NCBI GenBank assembly: GCA_947625895.1
Contig: CANQPZ010000007.1
Coordinates: 1 to 49,054 of the forward strand
Length of the DNA: 49,054 nucleotides
From: an uncultured Clostridia bacterium
Lineage (GTDB): Bacteria > Bacillota > Clostridia > TANB77 > CAG-508
Direction of reading: 5' to 3'
Below, in pieces: positions 8,491 through 16,116 of the stretch; position 1 is the stretch's first letter; the number at the start of each line of letters is the position of its first letter. The notes beneath the pieces were generated by a model, which was given only the letters and a program-made list of their open reading frames with translations, was not told where the DNA came from and searched no databases. Position numbers and translations under genes: made by a program.

Positions 8491-8645
8491 AGAACAAAAG
8501 CGGACATTATTAATATTTTTACTACTTAAGATATCTTTAAGTCCGAGTTTTTGTTCTATGTGCCAAATTTTTGTTAAAAAATTTGTGTAAAATTTGGACG
8601 AAGCCTTTATATTATAGGAAATTCGGAGAACTTTCCTATAATATA
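8491..8645 (+). repeat. Three-hairpin dispersed repeat, copy A
   Basis: Three consecutive stem-loops: AGAACAAAAgCGGAC with GTCCGagttTTTGTTCT; CCAAATTTT with AAAATTTGG; and TATATTATAGGAAA with TTTCCTATAATATA. The same arrangement, reversed, occurs at 35625-35779. In the third stem the copies differ at paired positions that keep base pairing. It sits between yqfC and the pyrD terminator. Confidence 0.85.
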
Positions 8646-8690
8646 AAAAATCCTAAACTGCTAATGCTTTTATTTAGCAATTTAGGATTA
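8643..8690 (-). terminator. Intrinsic terminator of the pyr operon
   Basis: The arms AATCCTAAacTGCTAA and TTAGCAatTTAGGATT form a long stem, followed on the minus strand by TTTTTTA. It lies 15 bp past the pyrD stop. Confidence 0.85.
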
Positions 8691-8704
8691 CTTTTGTATA
8701 ATTT

Positions 8705-9616
8705 TTAGGAATTTGTTTGCAAGCTTCCAATAATTTGGTTTATATCTTCTATGTTGTGTTTTTTCATATATTCTTCAATTCCTTCTATTGTTTTAACACT
8801 TACTGTAGGATCTATGAAATTTCCTGCACCAATTGAAACTGCAGTTGCTCCAGCTATCATAAATTCAACAGCATCATTTCCATTCATAATTCCGCCAAGT
8901 CCCATAACTGGAATTTTTACACTATTTGCAATTTGCCAAACGCATCTAACAGCTACTGGCTTAATAGCAGGTCCTGAAAGTCCTCCAGTATTATTGGCAA
9001 GTACAGGTCTTTTCTTGTCTATATCAATTTGCATTCCAAGTAAAGTATTTATTGCAGAAATTGCATCAGCTCCTGCATCTTCTGCTCCTTTTGCAGGTGC
9101 AGTAATGTCTGTTACATTAGGAGTTAACTTTACAATTAGTGGTTTGTCTAAAACTTTTCTTACCTGGCTAGTTACATTTTTTACGCCTTCATATGTAGTT
9201 CCAAATGCTAAGCAACCTTCTTTAACATTTGGGCAAGAAAGATTTAATTCAACTCCATCAATATCTAATGTGTTTAATATTTTGCATAGTTCTACATATT
9301 CTTCAACTGAACTTCCACAAGCATTAACAATTATTTTAGTATCAAATCTTCTTAGAAATGGTAAATCAACTTTTGCAAAATATTCAACTCCTGGATTTTG
9401 AAGTCCTATACTATTTAACATTCCATTTGGTGTTTCACAAACTCTTGGTGGTTTATTTCCTGCTTTTGGTTTTAATGATGTTCCCTTTGTTATTATTGCT
9501 CCCAATTTATTTAAATCTATAAAATCTTGATATTCACGTCCATATCCAAATGTTCCAGAAGCTACTGTTACTGGATTTTTCATCTCAATCCCAGCAAAAT
9601 TTACAGATGTTTTCAT
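8705..9616 (-). CDS. pyrD: Dihydroorotate dehydrogenase B, catalytic subunit
   Basis: It oxidises dihydroorotate to orotate using FMN, with electrons passed to the PyrK subunit. The 303-aa product has 'NPVTVASGTFGYGREY', the catalytic-loop motif 'VNACGSSVEEYVELCKIL...VELNLSCPNVKEG' with the base cysteine, and FMN phosphate-binding 'PVMGLGGIMNGNDAVEFMIAGATAVSIG'. Presence of pyrK makes it class 1B, NAD-dependent. It is the last gene of the operon, 317 bp after pyrK, and that gap holds two tandem structured repeats. Confidence 0.95.
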   Translation of the reverse strand: MKTSVNFAGIEMKNPVTVASGTFGYGREYQDFIDLNKLGAIITKGTSLKPKAGNKPPRVCETPNGMLNSIGLQNPGVEYFAKVDLPFLRRFDTKIIVNACGSSVEEYVELCKILNTLDIDGVELNLSCPNVKEGCLAFGTTYEGVKNVTSQVRKVLDKPLIVKLTPNVTDITAPAKGAEDAGADAISAINTLLGMQIDIDKKRPVLANNTGGLSGPAIKPVAVRCVWQIANSVKIPVMGLGGIMNGNDAVEFMIAGATAVSIGAGNFIDPTVSVKTIEGIEEYMKKHNIEDINQIIGSLQTNS

Positions 9617-9683
9617 ATTTTTTCTCCTTTTAAATTATTTTTATACATTCATTTAATGCATTAGAATATTGCTTTTCTCTTCT

Positions 9684-9796
9684 TTAGATTCAAAAAAGAA
9701 TGATATATTACAAGGCAAAAATCAAATTTTAAACGCCGGAGTGTATAAATATACATGAAGTTTAAAATCTGTTTTATTGCAGTAAGATGTCGCTTT
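9684..9796. repeat. Structured tandem element, unit 1
   Basis: On the plus strand it reads GATATATTAC-aaggc ... gccGGAGTGTATaaatATACATGA ... gca-GTAAGATGTC. An outer stem joins GATATATTAC to GTAAGATGTC with one mismatch. A middle stem joins AAATtTTAAAC-like to GTTTAAAAT-like sequence, and a small inner hairpin is TGTAT/ATACA. It closely matches unit 2 right beside it. It may act as DNA or as RNA in either orientation. Confidence 0.8.
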
Positions 9797-9800
9797 CATC

Positions 9801-9931
9801 TTCTTCCAATTCAAAAAAGAAGTGATATATTACAAGGCAAAAGTTTATTTTAAATACCGGAGTGTATGAGTATACATGAGGATTTTAAAATGAACTTTTA
9901 ACGCAGTAAGATGTCGCTTATTTTTTGAATT
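9801..9931. repeat. Structured tandem element, unit 2
   Basis: This second copy shares GATATATTACAAGGCAAAA, CCGGAGTGTAT, ATACATGA and GCAGTAAGATGTCGCTT with unit 1. The whole unit is closed by AATTCAAAAAA pairing with TTTTTTGAATT, and the middle stem AAAAGTTTATTTTAAA pairs with TTTTAAAATGAACTTTT. The middle-stem sequence differs between units while pairing is kept. It ends two bases before the pyrK stop codon. Confidence 0.8.
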
Positions 9932-9933
9932 CC

Positions 9934-10707
9934 CTAGAAGTCGACTGTGGAAGCATCAAAAACCGGTCCACCCTTGCAAACTTGCCAATACTCAGGTGCA
10001 TCTTTAGAACTTGCAGCAGTTTTTACTGCACAACCTAAACAAGCTCCTATTCCGCATCCCATTCTTTCTTCTAATGAAACTTGGCACTTAATATTGTTTT
10101 CTTGTGCAAATTGTTTTACAGCTCTAAGCATTGGTAATGGTCCACAAGCCATTATTATATCTGGTTTTTCATCTTTTTTTAGGAAATCAATAGCAAATCC
10201 TTTTTCTCCATAACTTCCATCATCTGTTGCAACAACTAATTTATCTGATACTTCTTTAAATTCTTTTTCAACAGTTACTAATTCTTTGTTTCTATAACCT
10301 AGATAAGTATTTATCTTAGCTTTTCCTTTTAATTGTTTAGCCGCTTCATACAAAGGATATACACCTATTCCTCCACCTATTAAAGCAACCGTATTATATG
10401 ATTTAATATCAAAAGTTCCATTTCCTAAAGGACCAATTATATTTATTTTATCTCCAACTTTTTGTTTTGATAAAATTTCTGTTCCTTTTCCTTTAACTTG
10501 GAATATGAATTCCACATTTTCCCCATCTATAGAGAAAATGCTTATTGGTCTTCTTAAAAAAGGAACTTCTGAATCACTAACTTTTATTTCTAAAAAATTG
10601 CCAGGTTTAGAATCTTTTGCAATTTTATCTGTTTTTACTTTAAACCTTAAAATATCATCTTTTAATTGTGTCTTTTCTAATAACTCACAGTTTTCTTCGT
10701 ATTTCAT
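9934..10707 (-). CDS. pyrK: Dihydroorotate dehydrogenase B, electron transfer subunit
   Basis: The iron-sulfur flavoprotein partner of PyrD moves electrons to NAD+. The 257-aa protein has the FAD-binding 'PFLRRPISIFSID', NAD-binding 'VALIGGGIGVYPLYEAAKQL' and 'MACGPLPMLRAV'. The C-terminal [2Fe-2S] ligands are in 'LEERMGCGIGACLGCAVKT' and 'VCKGGPVFDA'. It follows pyrF by 16 bp. Confidence 0.95.
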   Translation of the reverse strand: MKYEENCELLEKTQLKDDILRFKVKTDKIAKDSKPGNFLEIKVSDSEVPFLRRPISIFSIDGENVEFIFQVKGKGTEILSKQKVGDKINIIGPLGNGTFDIKSYNTVALIGGGIGVYPLYEAAKQLKGKAKINTYLGYRNKELVTVEKEFKEVSDKLVVATDDGSYGEKGFAIDFLKKDEKPDIIMACGPLPMLRAVKQFAQENNIKCQVSLEERMGCGIGACLGCAVKTAASSKDAPEYWQVCKGGPVFDASTVDF

Positions 10708-10723
10708 CTAATTTTCCCCTTTC

Positions 10724-11650
10724 TTATTTTAAAAAGCTATTTAGCTCATTTCTCATACGGATTGCTTCTGCTCTAGTTGCTTTTGCATATTCTTCATCTT
10801 TGAATTTATCTTTCCAAAGTTCTGATTTATATGCACACATTAAGCTTCTTGAGGCATTTACAATTCCTCCTAAACCATTTTTGTCAAATCCTAGGGCAAT
10901 ATCTGATGCTTTTCCTCCCTGTGCACCATAACCTGGAATTAGGAAATATGTATTTGGCATTAATTTTCTTAATTCTTCTAATTGTTTTGGATATGTTGCT
11001 CCAACTACTGCACCTATATTACTATATCCATTTTCTCCGACTAATTCATCTCCCCATTTATTTACAAGACTTGCAACAGCTTCATAAACAGTTTCTCCAC
11101 TCTCTAGTTTTAGGTCTTGTAATTCTCCTGATGATGGGTTTGAAGTCTTAACTAAAATGAATATTCCTTTATTGTATTTTTTACAATCTTCTATAAATGG
11201 CTTTATTCCATCTGTTCCTAAATAAGGATTTACTGTACAAAAATCTATATCAAAAAATTGCTCTTCTTTTTCTCCTATAGTAGTTTTTCCTATATACGCA
11301 TTTGAATAAGCTTGTGCTGTTGATCCTATGTCTCCTCTTTTTACATCTGCAATTACAATCATTTTCTTATCATGTGCATATTTACAAGTTTCTTTAAATA
11401 CTCTTATTCCTTCTTCTCCAAACATTTCATAAAAAGCAATTTGTGGTTTAACTGCAGGAATTATATCGTATACTTCATCTATTAAATTTTTATTGAATTC
11501 TAAAATTCCATCACAAATATCTTTAACATCTTTTGTTCTTTTTTCTTTAATGCAATTTGGTAGCATATCATATCTTGGATCTAATCCCATAACTGTTGGA
11601 TTGTTTGTTTGTTTAATTTTATCTATCAATTCATCTATTAATAACTTCAT
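10724..11650 (-). CDS. pyrF: Orotidine 5'-phosphate decarboxylase
   Basis: It decarboxylates OMP to UMP, the last step of de novo UMP synthesis. The 308-aa length and 'NPTVMGLDPRYDMLP' start mark the long subfamily. The catalytic 'VIADVKRGDIGSTAQAYSNAYIG' is intact, as is the phosphate-binding end 'NASRSLMCAY'. Its start codon lies 20 bases inside the end of the kinase gene, so translation is coupled. Confidence 0.95.
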   Translation of the reverse strand: MKLLIDELIDKIKQTNNPTVMGLDPRYDMLPNCIKEKRTKDVKDICDGILEFNKNLIDEVYDIIPAVKPQIAFYEMFGEEGIRVFKETCKYAHDKKMIVIADVKRGDIGSTAQAYSNAYIGKTTIGEKEEQFFDIDFCTVNPYLGTDGIKPFIEDCKKYNKGIFILVKTSNPSSGELQDLKLESGETVYEAVASLVNKWGDELVGENGYSNIGAVVGATYPKQLEELRKLMPNTYFLIPGYGAQGGKASDIALGFDKNGLGGIVNASRSLMCAYKSELWKDKFKDEEYAKATRAEAIRMRNELNSFLK

Positions 11651-12350
11651 TACTATTTTTCTCCCTTTTATTTACTTGATTTATATCTGCAACATTAGTT
11701 TTAGGAACTCTGCTGTATGAACTATCAAGCTTATATTTATCTATTGGATTTTCTTTTTGATTAGAAAATTGTTCTTGATAAATATCATCAATTTGATTAT
11801 AAAAATCAGACATTTCTCCTTTATTTTTTATTACTTGTACTTTCGGATTTTTCGTTATTTCTTTATAGTTACCAGAAACGTGAGCAATATCAAGTACAAC
11901 AGCTTCTCTTTCAGTTCTATTGTCTCTCTTTTTTATTGCTTCTCTTCTTTTATGAAACCCTCTTTCAATTAAAAAGATTTTGTCTATATCTTTATAGCAA
12001 TATTCATGTCTTAAGAAGATGTCATCAATTAAAATGGCAGTTTTCCCTTGAGATTTTAGTTCTTCTATTTTTCTTTTCAATGGTCCTTTTAATAGATGTT
12101 GTCTGAATTTCATAAACATTAAAAATACTAATCTGTTTTCATAAAGAAATTTTTTCATACCAGTACGTACTTTAGTTTTTTCACCATTTTGGTCTATATC
12201 CATTAATCTTTTAAAGTACTTCAACTTAATATCTTTTAATAAGTCATCAATATGAATAACTCCTATATTTTCATTTTCGCCCATTCTATCAGAAAAAGTT
12301 GTTTTTCCGCTTCCGCTTTTCCCTGTGACTCCTATTAGCTTAACACTCAT
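11631..12350 (-). CDS. P-loop nucleotide kinase, dephospho-CoA-kinase-like
   Basis: The 239-aa protein has a Walker A 'GVTGKSGSGKTTFSDRM' at residues 7-23. 'VIHIDDLLKD' follows where CoaE proteins have their DAD motif. A lid-like 'FHKRREAIKKRDNRTEREAV' and a CoaE-like end 'VQVIKNKGEMSDFYNQIDDIYQEQ' complete the resemblance. The last ~40 residues are polar and look disordered. It overlaps pyrC by 11 bases and pyrF by 20, so it is locked into the pyr operon, yet it is not a known pyrimidine enzyme. A UMP- or uridine-kinase-like role is possible from context but is only inference. Confidence 0.65.
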   Translation of the reverse strand: MSVKLIGVTGKSGSGKTTFSDRMGENENIGVIHIDDLLKDIKLKYFKRLMDIDQNGEKTKVRTGMKKFLYENRLVFLMFMKFRQHLLKGPLKRKIEELKSQGKTAILIDDIFLRHEYCYKDIDKIFLIERGFHKRREAIKKRDNRTEREAVVLDIAHVSGNYKEITKNPKVQVIKNKGEMSDFYNQIDDIYQEQFSNQKENPIDKYKLDSSYSRVPKTNVADINQVNKREKNSNEVINR

Positions 12351-13611
12351 AAACTATCTTTCCACCTACAACTGTATATTTGACTTTTCCTTTTAATTTT
12401 TCGCCTATAAATGGAGAATTCTTTGATTTAGAGACGATATCTTCTTTTGTATATACATATTCAACATCTTTGTCAAAGATTGTTAAATCTGCTGTTTTTC
12501 CAACAGCTATTTCTCCTTTGTCTAATTTTAAAAGTTTTGCAGGATTATATGACATAAGTCTACACATATCTAATAGTGTGATTTCTCCTTTATCTACTAA
12601 ATGTGTGATCGTTGCAGGTAAAGCTGTTTCAAATCCAACTATACCATTTGGAGCTTTTGCTAATCCCTGTGCTTTTTCTTCTTCAGCATGTGGTGCATGA
12701 TCTGTAACTATACAATCTATTGTGCCATCTTTTAATCCTTGAATTATTGCTTGTCTATCTTTTTCTTCACGTAGTGGTGGATTCATTTTTGCATTTACAC
12801 CTTTTTTTAGAACTTCTTCAACAGTAAAACTATAATAGTGTGGACAAGTCTCACATGTTACATTTACACCTCTTTGCTTTGCACTTCTTATTGTGTCTGT
12901 TGTTGTTTTTGTACTTATATGACAAATATGTGTGTGTAATTTATTTGTTTCAGCAATTACAATGTCTCTTGCTGCCATAATTTCTTCAGCTTCTGGTAGT
13001 ACTCCTTCTACTCCAAGTTTATCTGCAATCTCTCCAGCATTTATTGCTCCTGCTGATACTGATTTTTCTTCACAATGTTCAGAAACAAAACTTCCTAATT
13101 TATTTGTTTTAATCATTGCTTCTCTAATCATTCTTGCGTTTTCTACTGGTCTACCATCATCTGAAAAAGCTATAGCACCAGCTTTTAGTTGTTCTTCAAA
13201 GTCTACTAATTCTTCTCCTTTTTCTCCTTTAGTTACACTTGAAAAAGGAAGAACGTTGCAAAGTCCAACTTTTTTTGCTTTATCTATAATTTCAGACAAA
13301 ATAATAGCGCTATCAGGTGTTGGGTTTGTATTTGGCATAGGGCAAATAGTTGTAAAACCACCTTTAACAGCGCTTTTTGATCCAGTTTCTATAGTTTCTT
13401 TATGTTCTCCTCCTGGTTCTCTTAAATGGCAATGCATATCAATCATTCCAGGCATTATATATAAACCTGTGCAATCAATTGTTTTATCAGGAGTTGCATT
13501 AATCTTGTTAGATATTTCAATTATTTTGTCATCTTCAATTAGTATGTCTGTTTTACCTTGAAATTTGCTTGCATAGTCTATTACTGTTCCATTTTTTAAT
13601 AATAATTTCAT
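12340..13611 (-). CDS. pyrC: Dihydroorotase
   Basis: It closes carbamoyl aspartate to dihydroorotate. The 423-aa class I enzyme has the metal site 'DMHCHLREPGGEHKETIETG', the later ligands 'SEHCE' and 'HICHIST', and 'IVTDHAPHAEEEK'. It is the first gene of the operon. carA, carB and pyrB are not in the window. Confidence 0.95.
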   Translation of the reverse strand: MKLLLKNGTVIDYASKFQGKTDILIEDDKIIEISNKINATPDKTIDCTGLYIMPGMIDMHCHLREPGGEHKETIETGSKSAVKGGFTTICPMPNTNPTPDSAIILSEIIDKAKKVGLCNVLPFSSVTKGEKGEELVDFEEQLKAGAIAFSDDGRPVENARMIREAMIKTNKLGSFVSEHCEEKSVSAGAINAGEIADKLGVEGVLPEAEEIMAARDIVIAETNKLHTHICHISTKTTTDTIRSAKQRGVNVTCETCPHYYSFTVEEVLKKGVNAKMNPPLREEKDRQAIIQGLKDGTIDCIVTDHAPHAEEEKAQGLAKAPNGIVGFETALPATITHLVDKGEITLLDMCRLMSYNPAKLLKLDKGEIAVGKTADLTIFDKDVEYVYTKEDIVSKSKNSPFIGEKLKGKVKYTVVGGKIVYEC

Positions 13612-13639
13612 CTCAATCTCCCTTCAATATTTTTCATAT

Positions 13640-13668
13640 ATCCTATCATTTTATTGTCTTTTTTTCAA
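13640..13668 (-). promoter_or_regulatory. Predicted sigma-A promoter of the pyr operon
   Basis: Minus-strand TTGAAA, 17-bp spacer, TAGGAT, about 30 bp before the pyrC start. No PyrR-type attenuator hairpin fits in the short leader. Confidence 0.6.
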
Positions 13669-13697
13669 GATAATTTTCGACTGACAAAATTATTTTA

Positions 13698-13726
13698 TTG
13701 ACTATTTTCGACATTTTATATATATT
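13698..13726 (+). promoter_or_regulatory. Predicted sigma-A promoter of the OPRT-like gene
   Basis: TTGACT, 17-bp spacer, TATATT, ending 30 bp before the ATG. It diverges from the pyr operon promoter about 30 bp away, so the two may share control. Confidence 0.7.
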
Positions 13727-13755
13727 ATCTTCAAGTAAATTTGGAGGTAATTATA

Positions 13756-14622
13756 ATGAGTGATTTAACTTCTTATCTTTTTAAAACAACTGCTTTTAGA
13801 GTTTGTGAAGAGAACAAACCATTTTGGTATACTTCTGGTAAAATTGGTCCATATTTTGTAAATGGGCAATTTTTATATGGAAGTGAAAAAGATGCAAATG
13901 AATTATTGAGTTACATTGATGATGAATTAGAAAATGTTTCAAAAGATCAAATTCCTAAAGATATTTTTGCTAAAGTTTTGTATCAATATGAAAATAATGA
14001 AATATATGCAACAATAATCAATGCCTTAGTTTCTTATATCAAGGAAAACATTTCAGTTGACGAAGTTGATTATGTTTCTGGTGGTGAACGTCGTGATTGG
14101 TTTTTCTCAAATATTGTTGCTTATCTTTTGAAAAAACCTCATATCACAATTTATAAAGATTTATCTACTACAGAAAGTTCATACAACTTTTCTGAAAATA
14201 GAATTATTACAAAATTAGAAAAAAGTAATGTTCTTCATGTTGCAGATTTATTAAATCAAGCTTCTAGTTATTTACGTGCTTGGATTCCTGCAATTCAAAA
14301 TATTGGTGGAAAATTAGTATGGAGTGTTTGCGTTATTGATAGAAATGATGGTGGAACAGAAAAACTAGTTGAAGTTGGATTAAAACCATATGCTTTAATT
14401 AATATTGATGTTCATCTATTTGAAAAGGCATTAGATCTTGGAATTATAAATGAATCTCAATTATCTATGCTTAAAGATTTCAAGAAAGATCAATATAATA
14501 CAATGAGAGACTTTTTAATTGAGCATCCAGAGTTTCTTGAAAATTCATTAAATTCAGATGAAAAATCAGCTAAGAGAGCAAAGCTTTGTATTGAAAGTGA
14601 TTTATATGACTTAAAAAAATAA
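13756..14622 (+). CDS. Orotate phosphoribosyltransferase-like protein
   Basis: The 288-aa protein resembles PyrE in order: 'FWYTSGKIGPYFVNGQFLYG' near the N-terminus, 'DYVSGGERRDWFFSNIVAYLLKKPHITIYKD' in the middle, and 'VLHVADLLNQASSYLRAWIPAIQNIGGKLVWSVCVIDRNDGG' where the PRPP loop should be. It would join orotate to PRPP, the step missing from the adjacent operon. It is longer than standard PyrE (~210 aa) and its PRPP loop has a single Asp instead of the usual acidic pair, so activity is not certain. The track's TTG start is part of the GGAGG site; the ATG (MSDLTSYL) is the better start. It is divergent from pyrC. Confidence 0.6.
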   Translation: MSDLTSYLFKTTAFRVCEENKPFWYTSGKIGPYFVNGQFLYGSEKDANELLSYIDDELENVSKDQIPKDIFAKVLYQYENNEIYATIINALVSYIKENISVDEVDYVSGGERRDWFFSNIVAYLLKKPHITIYKDLSTTESSYNFSENRIITKLEKSNVLHVADLLNQASSYLRAWIPAIQNIGGKLVWSVCVIDRNDGGTEKLVEVGLKPYALINIDVHLFEKALDLGIINESQLSMLKDFKKDQYNTMRDFLIEHPEFLENSLNSDEKSAKRAKLCIESDLYDLKK

Positions 14623-14890
14623 ATCCGAATGAGTACCAGTTCTGATTAATTCTAAAGTTGATGAACTACTTCGGACAAAATAAATTAGTAACCAATCAGG
14701 TTGAATATGACATTCTTTAAAACCGTTTAAAATTACCTGCTAGATAATGTTCTTTATATTTAGCAGGTAATTTTATTCCTTGAATTAATATATTAATAAC
14801 TTCTTTTAATTCTTCTATATTATAATTTCTCTTTAATATCAATTTATAGTCTTTTTTGAATTGATTGCTGTATCTGACTTTTAGCGCTAT
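14611..14890 (-). pseudogene. Decayed YafQ-type mRNA interferase toxin
   Basis: Not in the ORF track. Minus-strand reading gives 'LKVRYSNQFKKDYKLILKRNYNIEELKEVINILIQGIKLPAKYKEHYLAGNFKRF' and then a stop. One base removed from the T run in CGGTTTTAAAG restores 'RFKECHIQPDWLLIYFVRSSSSTLELIRTGTHSDLF'. This is an unmistakable YafQ: the 'HYLAGNFK', 'ECHIQPDWLLIY' and 'RTGTHSDLF' motifs are all present. The frame also opens with ATA where ATG is expected. The 280-nt span is one base over 93 codons. It follows the antitoxin and its end overlaps the last codons of the convergent OPRT-like gene. Confidence 0.85.
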
Positions 14891-15150
14891 TTATCTAACT
14901 CCTCAAACATTTTGTCTACATTGTTATATTTTTTACTTAAGTTTTTTTCTTTTTTAGTATCTTCCATTGCTTGTATTGTTTCCTTATTTGGTTTTCTTAT
15001 CTCAAAAGGAATTCCATCGTTTAAAATAACAATATTAAGAAACACATTAACTGCTTCTGTAATAGATAGTCCTAAATCATTTAATGTTTTTTCTGCTTTT
15101 TTCTTAATTTCTGGTTCAATTCTTATATGTAAAGTATCTGTCTTTGCCAT
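14887..15150 (-). CDS. RelB/DinJ-family antitoxin
   Basis: The 87-aa protein 'MAKTDTLHIRIEPEIKKKAEKTLNDLGLSITEAVNVFLNIVILNDGIPFEIRKPNKETIQAMED' matches DinJ: a ribbon-helix-helix DNA-binding N-terminus and a helical toxin-binding C-terminus. The start three codons into the track ORF has AGGAGGTG seven bases upstream. Its partner toxin is the frameshifted YafQ just downstream, so it is now an orphan. A G-to-A change at the overlap would explain both the toxin's ATA start and the antitoxin's TAG stop; without it the antitoxin would continue WR-stop and the toxin would start ATG. Confidence 0.87.
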   Translation of the reverse strand: MAKTDTLHIRIEPEIKKKAEKTLNDLGLSITEAVNVFLNIVILNDGIPFEIRKPNKETIQAMEDTKKEKNLSKKYNNVDKMFEELDK

Positions 15151-15280
15151 AGTGAACACCTCCTATATATTACTTATTGTATCACTTTTAGTACACATCT
15201 GCAACACTTTTTTGTATTTAGAACTACTACATAAGGATATATTAACATCTTCATTTTAAATAATTTGTCGAAGTTTGTAT

Positions 15281-16061
15281 TTATCTTTTAAATTCTTCTA
15301 ATTTTTTAAATTCATATCCTTCTTCTTTTGACTTCTTTATTATTTCATCTAAAATATTCATATTGTCTTTAGATGTTCCATGTAATAGCATTACTTCTCC
15401 TGGATGCAAATTATCTAATATTTTAGACTTTCCATATTCTTCTCTTCCTTGCTTTGATTCTTCCCAATCGTCATATGCAAATGACCACATAACTGTTTGA
15501 TAATTCATTTCATTGCATAATTGCAATGTTCTTTCACTGTATTCACCCTTTGGTGGTCTTATATATTTCATTTCATATCCAAATTTTTCATATACTGATG
15601 TATGTAAATCCATTACCTCTTTTTTTATTTGTTCATCTGAAATCTCTGGCATACTTTTATGATTTACTGTATGGTTTCCTACATCATGACCTTCTTCTAT
15701 CATTCTTTTAACTAAGTCTTCTGTTGTATTTAAATAATGTGCAGTTATAAAAAAACAAGCTTTAACATTATTTTCTTTTAGGACATCTAATATTTTTTCT
15801 GTATATCCTCCTTCATATCCTAAATCAAAAGTTAAATAAATATACTTATCTTCACTGTTTCCCATGGCTATTCCGATTATATTTATCTATCAACTCTTTA
15901 TTTTCTTTTCCCAAATCTGGTTGTTCATGATTAACGTTTCTTTTAATGCCCCAACATATCTTTTTATTTATATCACTTGCTTTTACAGGTGGCATGTTTG
16001 CAACAACAAGTCCTATAATTGAAAATACTATGAGCGCTATTAGTAATAATTTTTTATACAT
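15281..16061 (-). pseudogene. pdaA: PdaA-type peptidoglycan N-acetylmuramic acid deacetylase, split by a +1 frameshift
   Basis: Two track ORFs are parts of one gene. The first 69-aa piece has a signal peptide (MYKKLLLIALIVFSIIGLVVANMPPVKAS) and the PdaA start 'ICWGIKRNVNHEQPDLGKENKELIDKYN'. The 194-aa piece continues with 'KYIYLTFDLGYEGGYTEKILDVLKENNVKACFFITAHYL', 'GHDVGNHTVNHKSMPEI' and 'LRPPKGEYSERTL'-type NodB motifs. Removing one A from CGGAATAGCC joins them as 'KYNRIAMGNSEDKYIY'. PdaA makes the muramic-delta-lactam of spore cortex needed for germination. A sequencing error, a real mutation or recoding cannot be told apart here; the downstream piece has no signal peptide of its own. Confidence 0.8.
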
Positions 16062-16107
16062 AAAAAACCTCCCAAACTTTTTAATATAAAATATTAATGT
16101 TTGGGAG
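16062..16107 (-). terminator. Terminator-like hairpin that contains the pdaA Shine-Dalgarno
   Basis: On the minus strand CTCCCAAAC pairs with GTTTGGGAG and is followed by GTTTTTT running straight into the pdaA ATG. The 3' arm carries GGGAGG, the only ribosome binding site for pdaA. It lies ten bases past the LCP gene stop. It can therefore end the LCP transcript, and if read through it would hide the pdaA ribosome binding site. Confidence 0.8.
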
Positions 16108-16116
16108 ATTTATGAT

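Noticed and set aside
14728-14775. Strong inverted repeat AAAATTACCTGCTA / TAGCAGGTAATTTTA as a dedicated terminator
   Set aside because: It falls inside the YafQ coding remnant (codons for KLPAK and YLAGNFK), so it can be explained by the old coding sequence, though it might still stop transcripts from either side.
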